From: Carnegiea gigantea
Lineage: Eukaryota; Streptophyta; Magnoliopsida; Caryophyllales; Cactaceae
Length of the DNA: 64,000 nt
Direction of reading: 5' to 3'
Assembly (NCBI GenBank): GCA_029747015.1
Contig: JAKOGI010000817.1
Coordinates: forward strand, 216,001 to 280,000
Shown here: positions 61,801 to 64,000 of the stretch, one piece after another
How the letters are laid out: the number at the start of each line of letters is the position of its first letter
Numbering within the stretch: position 1 is the first letter of the stretch
Translations under genes and position numbers: made by a program
Notes under the pieces: generated by a model
The model's input: only the letters and a program-made list of their open reading frames with translations
Database searches by the model: none
Told to the model about the DNA's origin: nothing

Positions 61801-63965
61801 GATCAATTCCACTTAGTGCCAAATTATATAGCCAAACAAAGTCACATATATGCTTTGATTATGAGTGATGTAAGATAAATCCATTACAACTTCGGGAAAG
61901 TAACAATAGAAGATAGCCAACAAAAAGCTAAAAGGATAGAGGAAGACTAGAGTAATTTCAAGGTGTTCATGACTTTTGATTCAAATTCGAATGCAAAAGC
62001 GAAAGCACTGCACCAAAGAACAAACAAGTCTAAAGCAACAAGAATGTGTTCCAAAAAAATTGCATATAGGATGGAAATCAACGTAGAAGTTAAAATTCGA
62101 GCTGCTCCATAGCTAGCTATTCACAATAGCATCAGCCATCGCAAGCTAATCTGTTTCAATTGAATCGTCATGAAATTAACACAAAGAAACTTCCCTCCCT
62201 CAAATGGGATTGGCTGACAATCAAATGCATCTCTTGCCATAAACCCCCACTCCAAATGTGTTCTGGGCCAGGGCTTCTCTGATGCATGCAATGCAACAAC
62301 CACCATCTCCCTCCTTCCAAAGACATCCCTCGCCTAAGTCTTTGTTGTCATGTAAGCAAGCACCTGCAGCACTGTGAATCAGTCTCATCCATACCCCAGC
62401 CTCTCCCCTCCACCTTCCTCTATACCCCAGCCACCAACAAAGGTTATTGACCAGAAGGTGGCCATGCATCCACCACCCCACCCCCTCCACTATCCTCCCA
62501 ACCCTTTCCCATTCCCTTGCAAAGCTAGATATAAAATATCCGCTAATTTCCACTTTCTTCTTCCTCCTCAACATCCTTCTTTCTCACACTCCCCTCACTG
62601 TTGACCACCATAGCCGACTTAACTAGCGGGTCATTTAACTTTGGGTTCACAAGCCATTTACCTCCTAGGCTCCTGAGTTTCGAAAGACACCAAATTGGAG
62701 GCAAAGATCAGAAAGGGCCAAGTAAAATTGGTGGAAAGAGAAATCCTCAGCTGTGGAAAGTAGTGAATGAGAGAGTGCCAGCAGCAGAGGGACCGGGGGA
62801 GATACACAAGTGGGGTACGATGGTCATGACATCATTTTGCTTCCATAAAACAGGTGTATACAGATAAATCAACATTTGTATCCATAATGCATCACAGTCT
62901 TAGATTAAAAAAGCTCAAGGCGCAAAAAAGCACAAAAGATCTTGGGGCCAGTGGCGTAGGTTTCGAGGCTAAGGCACGGGCTTTTTGGACACAAGGCGCA
63001 CTTTTACTCAAAAATGCTTGAAAATCATTTTCAAATCATGTTTTAACAAATAAGTTATATGATAACATTAAACAAGTGATTACACATCACAACGGATCAT
63101 TTTTCAACCACAGTCCAACCTTCCATCCAAAAATTAGAATTTCTAAATTAGGGTTCTTTAATCTAGTCTATACTTCAAGCAATTGCATACAATTAGATAA
63201 GAGGTTTTTTTTTTCAAAATTCAATAATAAAGCAAAGGTAAGTGTCAATCTAAAGGTATTTGTATTTTTGCATGGTGTGTATTCCCTTCTCTCTCTCCCA
63301 TGATCTTTTTCCACAAAGCGTTTGCTTGGGTCATTCTTGGTCTGAAGCGCCGAAAAGTGAGGGCTTCTGTGGGCAACAAATGAGCTGGGCTAGACCCCTT
63401 GCAAGGCACATCAGGTTGGGCTTGAGGCTTTCGTGAGCATGGGCGCACTTTTCAAACACAGATCACAGCCACAGGATTACCATATAATTTCACCATTTCC
63501 TGTCACTAATCCTGGAATATATGGTATAATCCACACATCAAGGGCATCATCATCAGGTGAATTCCTCAACTGCGTCCATCGCATAAATCCTAGGCAAAAT
63601 TAATACCAACAGAGACTTACAATTTAATGTACTGACGGTTCTCAATCGATTCACCACTTACAGGCTGTGGCACTATTCAGAAGTCAAGTAATGCACTAGC
63701 TTTATCCAAAATTTATCACTCACGAACACATCATAACATCTCAATTGGCATTTTCAGGTGCAAAATAACAATGTAAAGCATATTATTCCAACATATAGAA
63801 AGCAGACCTGGAGATCTTCCGGGAGGTACTCGTGCTTCATAGAGAGGTCGATGGCGCGCTTGAGACGCTGGTTGCGAGCGTCAACAATCTCGCGAGGCAA
63901 ACGGTTCAGAGCCTCTTTGATGTCCAGATCTTCCATCGGATCATACAAATCATCGAACCTCAGAC
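37814..63965 (-). CDS. QCR7: cytochrome b-c1 complex subunit 7 (QCR7/UQCRB family), last three coding exons
   Basis: Subunit 7 (about 14 kDa) is a matrix-side, non-redox subunit of mitochondrial respiratory complex III. Three minus-strand exons join in frame with GT...AG ends. They lie at 63808-63965 ([19 protein letters not shown]...EYLPEDLQ), 38610-38657 ([16 protein letters not shown]) and 37814-37882 (VKREREERE...LYQRSIP, stop). They give 90 residues; plant homologues are about 122-123, so roughly 33 N-terminal residues lie beyond the right edge. The order and sequence of the three pieces match the conserved protein with no missing residue. The first exon begins inside a Gly codon, as expected for the preceding KYG segment. 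The first intron here is about 25.15 kb and is filled with mobile elements. The reading frame and splice signals are intact, so the gene is plausibly functional. Confidence 0.93.
38610..38657 (-). CDS. QCR7: QCR7 48-nt exon
   Basis: Sixteen codons, [16 protein letters not shown], lie between TATGCAG|GCTATG and GCCCTT|GTAAGC. The exon is too short to show as an open frame but matches exactly the segment that follows EYLPEDLQ in the plant protein. Confidence 0.93.
39085..39108. repeat. C24 homopolymer
   Basis: A run of 24 C is followed by GCGCCCCC. The complementary strand is a G24 tract that could form quadruplexes. It may also reflect an assembly or read problem at a homopolymer. Confidence 0.85.
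40862..40965 (-). mobile_element. Stowaway-like MITE end
   Basis: On the minus strand ACTCCGTTCTAAAATGATAGTCC is the common Stowaway terminus. A second, similar word, TTCTAAAATAAGGTCC, lies inside. The other terminus at about 40862 is weak, so only a remnant is claimed. Confidence 0.45.
41879..41883. repeat. target-site duplication AGCCT, left
   Basis: AGCCT directly precedes the Athila LTR and is repeated at 51875-51879. Confidence 0.9.
41884..43324 (+). repeat. Athila 5' LTR
   Basis: TGATAATTCA...AATCAACATCA. A TATA-like ACTATAAAAAGGG occurs at 42280, followed by CACTCATA repeats, a plausible promoter and transcription start. The 3' LTR repeats it almost exactly. Confidence 0.93.
43331..43348 (+). 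other. Athila primer binding site
   Basis: TGGCGCCATTGCCGGGGA lies 6 bp after the 5' LTR. It differs by one base from the commonly seen TGGCGCCGTTGCCGGGGA. Confidence 0.85.
43940..45200 (+). pseudogene. Athila gag, broken
   Basis: [18 protein letters not shown] opens the gag region and [20 protein letters not shown] is the conserved retrotransposon gag motif. A later piece (44479-44907) carries [16 protein letters not shown] and a Cys-rich VDCPCIG segment. The reading frame is cut by stops at 44082, 44355 and 44905 and by shifts. Confidence 0.75.
45500..46200 (+). pseudogene. Athila aspartic protease region
   Basis: [20 protein letters not shown] leads into [17 protein letters not shown] and then, after a frameshift near 45690, [17 protein letters not shown]. 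The last matches the Athila active-site motif ALLDLGASVN, here with [18 protein letters not shown] follows at about 45955-45995. Confidence 0.8.
46200..47560 (+). pseudogene. Athila reverse transcriptase
   Basis: The segment runs [20 protein letters not shown], then after a TAA at 46801 continues in the same frame with [16 protein letters not shown] and [13 protein letters not shown], then [16 protein letters not shown] and a TGA at 47041. The catalytic FMDDFSIFG is at about 47089-47113. The connection domain ([30 protein letters not shown]) follows at 47250-47380. Confidence 0.92.
47500..48346 (+). pseudogene. Athila RNase H and integrase zinc-binding region
   Basis: The RNase H start reads [13 protein letters not shown], with Asn where the usual first catalytic Asp lies (CDASD). 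After a frame shift at 47576 the frame is open for 256 codons: [20 protein letters not shown], then [11 protein letters not shown], then the integrase HHCC finger (HSYTCGGHF ... [11 protein letters not shown]). It ends at a TGA at 48344. Confidence 0.92.
48350..49262 (+). pseudogene. Athila integrase core and C-terminus
   Basis: The DDE residues lie in SIDFMGPFP (about 48365), [10 protein letters not shown] (about 48540) and [10 protein letters not shown] (about 48655). A TAG at 48637 breaks the core (TPYHP, stop, TSGQVEV). The rest, to LVDPVYYD and TAG at 49260, is a continuous open frame of about 201 codons. Confidence 0.92.
50437..50447 (+). other. Athila polypurine tract
   Basis: GTGTGGGGAAG(T) lies directly before the 3' LTR. 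A second purine run, GATATGGGGGGAACG, lies at about 49573, as often seen before the non-coding tail of such elements. Confidence 0.65.
50448..51874 (+). repeat. Athila 3' LTR
   Basis: 1427 bp, matching 41884-43324 with a small number of substitutions and short indels. It ends TACATCA and is followed by AGCCT (51875-51879). Confidence 0.93.
52032..52910 (-). mobile_element. hAT-like non-autonomous element, copy 1
   Basis: The right end is CTCGGGCTTTTTAAATCTAAG; read on the minus strand it starts CTTAGATTTAAAAAGCCCGAGG. The left end is diverged (GTGCTTAAAAAAGTGTGC). The inner segments (GCGTCCAAAAAGGCC, TTGAAAATCATT-type words, GGGGTTCAAC) align with copies 2-4. A clear target duplication is not visible. 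Confidence 0.7.
52920..54229. other. intron DNA left of the HARBI1-type pseudogene pair
   Basis: No gene is recognised with confidence. The plus-strand frame at 53581-53766 has no family match. Confidence 0.35.
54230..55945 (+). pseudogene. Myb/SANT-like DNA-binding protein of a Harbinger element
   Basis: The core (54870-55135) reads [39 protein letters not shown] and [20 protein letters not shown], the plant Myb/SANT-like domain found in the partner protein of HARBI1-type transposases. A stop falls at 55111 (TDLG, stop, KPDKN). Downstream pieces include [11 protein letters not shown] (55350), an acidic stretch, [16 protein letters not shown] (55650) and a final [20 protein letters not shown] (55840-55905). 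Introns and stops separate them. In live elements the protein binds the element ends and the transposase. Confidence 0.82.
56951..56958. repeat. 8-bp target duplication ATCCTTAC, left
   Basis: ATCCTTAC occurs directly before copy 2 and again at 57848-57855. Eight-base duplications are typical of hAT elements. Confidence 0.85.
56959..57847 (+). mobile_element. hAT-like non-autonomous element, copy 2 (in HARBI1 pseudogene)
   Basis: The element begins CTTAGAATAAAAAAGCCCGAGGCG and ends GAGCGCACTTTTTGAAACACAG; inverted, the end reads CTGTGTTTCAAAAAGTGCGC. The two ends share C-T-x-x-G-x-T-T/A-C-AAAAAG as an imperfect 16-nt inverted repeat. The 889 bp contain no transposase frame. ATCCTTAC is duplicated at both ends. 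It lies inside the HARBI1-type transposase pseudogene and so is younger than it. Confidence 0.82.
58484..59291. other. intron DNA between HARBI1 pseudogene and copy 3
   Basis: AT-rich DNA with a poly-A stretch at 58667. No gene is recognised. Confidence 0.4.
59292..59299. repeat. 8-bp target duplication GATTGGAC, left
   Basis: GATTGGAC precedes copy 3 and is repeated exactly at 60373-60380. Confidence 0.88.
59300..60372 (-). mobile_element. hAT-like non-autonomous element, copy 3, with a nested MITE
   Basis: The left end is CTGTGTTTGAAAAAGG and the right end is CGCCTCGAGCTTTTTGAATCTAAG. On the minus strand it matches copy 2. Its 1073 bp exceed copy 2 by 184 bp. Subtracting the nested 183-bp MITE and its 8-bp duplication (59835-60025) leaves 882 bp, close to copy 2. 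GATTGGAC is duplicated at both ends. Confidence 0.85.
59835..60017. mobile_element. nested 183-bp MITE with CAAGGATTCAAAAT ends
   Basis: The right end, read inverted, is CAAGGATTCAAAATGCGG; the left end is CATGGATTCAAAATATGG. The body is GC-rich (GATCCGCGTTTTCATGCCG, then CCGAAACCGAAATCGCGACC). The 8-bp flanks are CAAATGCC and CAACCGCC (six of eight match), suggesting an older hAT-type duplication. It lies inside copy 3, so it inserted later. Confidence 0.65.
60381..62890 (-). other. QCR7 25-kb intron, mid part
   Basis: No gene or element is recognised with confidence. A promoter-like stretch lies at 62530-62620 (AGATATAAAATATCC followed by pyrimidine-rich CTTCTTCCTCCTC). An open plus-strand frame follows (about 62601-62867), but I do not recognise it and its first codon is not ATG. 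Confidence 0.4.
62899..63461 (+). mobile_element. hAT-like non-autonomous element, copy 4 (shortened)
   Basis: It begins CTTAGATTAAAAAAGCTCAAGGCGC and ends GGGCGCACTTTTCAAACACAG, the same ends as copy 2. ATCACAGT precedes and ATCACAGC follows (seven of eight). At 563 bp it lacks about 320 bp of the middle. Confidence 0.8.
63808..63965 (-). CDS. QCR7: QCR7 internal exon
   Basis: The acceptor is TTGATTAG|GTCTG and the donor is CTCCAG|GTCTGC. Two bases complete a Gly codon, and 52 codons follow, including [18 protein letters not shown], a hallmark of the family. Confidence 0.95.
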
Positions 63966-64000
63966 CTAATCAAAGCCATATACAACATCAAAAACCAATC

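Overview
This is nuclear DNA from a flowering plant. It is AT-rich with long introns and much transposon debris. It carries Athila, Cassandra, Stowaway-like and PIF/Harbinger sequences, a plant-type endogenous pararetrovirus, and two recognisable host genes (a DUF642 cell-wall protein and subunit 7 of the mitochondrial cytochrome bc1 complex). The species cannot be named from the sequence.

Layout. 0-4.2 kb: the 5' two exons of a DUF642 gene on the minus strand with its TATA box; the third exon is off the left edge. 4.4-5.3 kb: a Stowaway-like remnant and a large compound microsatellite. 6.0-18.8 kb: an uncharacterised plus-strand gene (215 codons in three coding exons). Between its probable 5' UTR exon and its coding exons lies a 9.9 kb non-autonomous LTR element with 3.18 kb LTRs and a GATTA target duplication. 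A fragment of a pyroglutamyl-peptidase gene sits in one of its introns. 19.3-22.9 kb: a hAT transposase fragment, a MITE-like duplication and a 5'-truncated L1-type LINE. 24.1-29.5 kb: a broken endogenous caulimovirid on the minus strand, with a 35S-like promoter at one end and a tRNA-Met primer site at the other; a second fragment of the same family lies at 31.7-32.1 kb. 30.5 kb: a solo LTR of a Cassandra (5S RNA-bearing TRIM) element. 34.1-37.0 kb: a decayed PIF/Harbinger element with its Myb-like protein and transposase.

37.8-64 kb is one host gene. The last three coding exons of the cytochrome bc1 subunit 7 gene (QCR7/UQCRB, minus strand) lie at 63.8, 38.6 and 37.8 kb. The first two are separated by an intron of about 25.15 kb. 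That intron holds a 10 kb Athila retrotransposon with intact target duplication, a second PIF/Harbinger (HARBI1 plus Myb/SANT) pair, four copies of one hAT-like non-autonomous family and a smaller MITE nested in one of them. The splice sites and frame of the host exons are intact, so the gene may still work despite the insertions.

Most of the sequence is layered transposon history. The strongest results are the giant QCR7 intron, the element boundaries proved by target duplications (GATTA, AGCCT, 8-bp pairs), the Cassandra solo LTR and the endogenous virus with both control ends. No complete autonomous mobile element is intact, and I see no wholly new multi-gene system.
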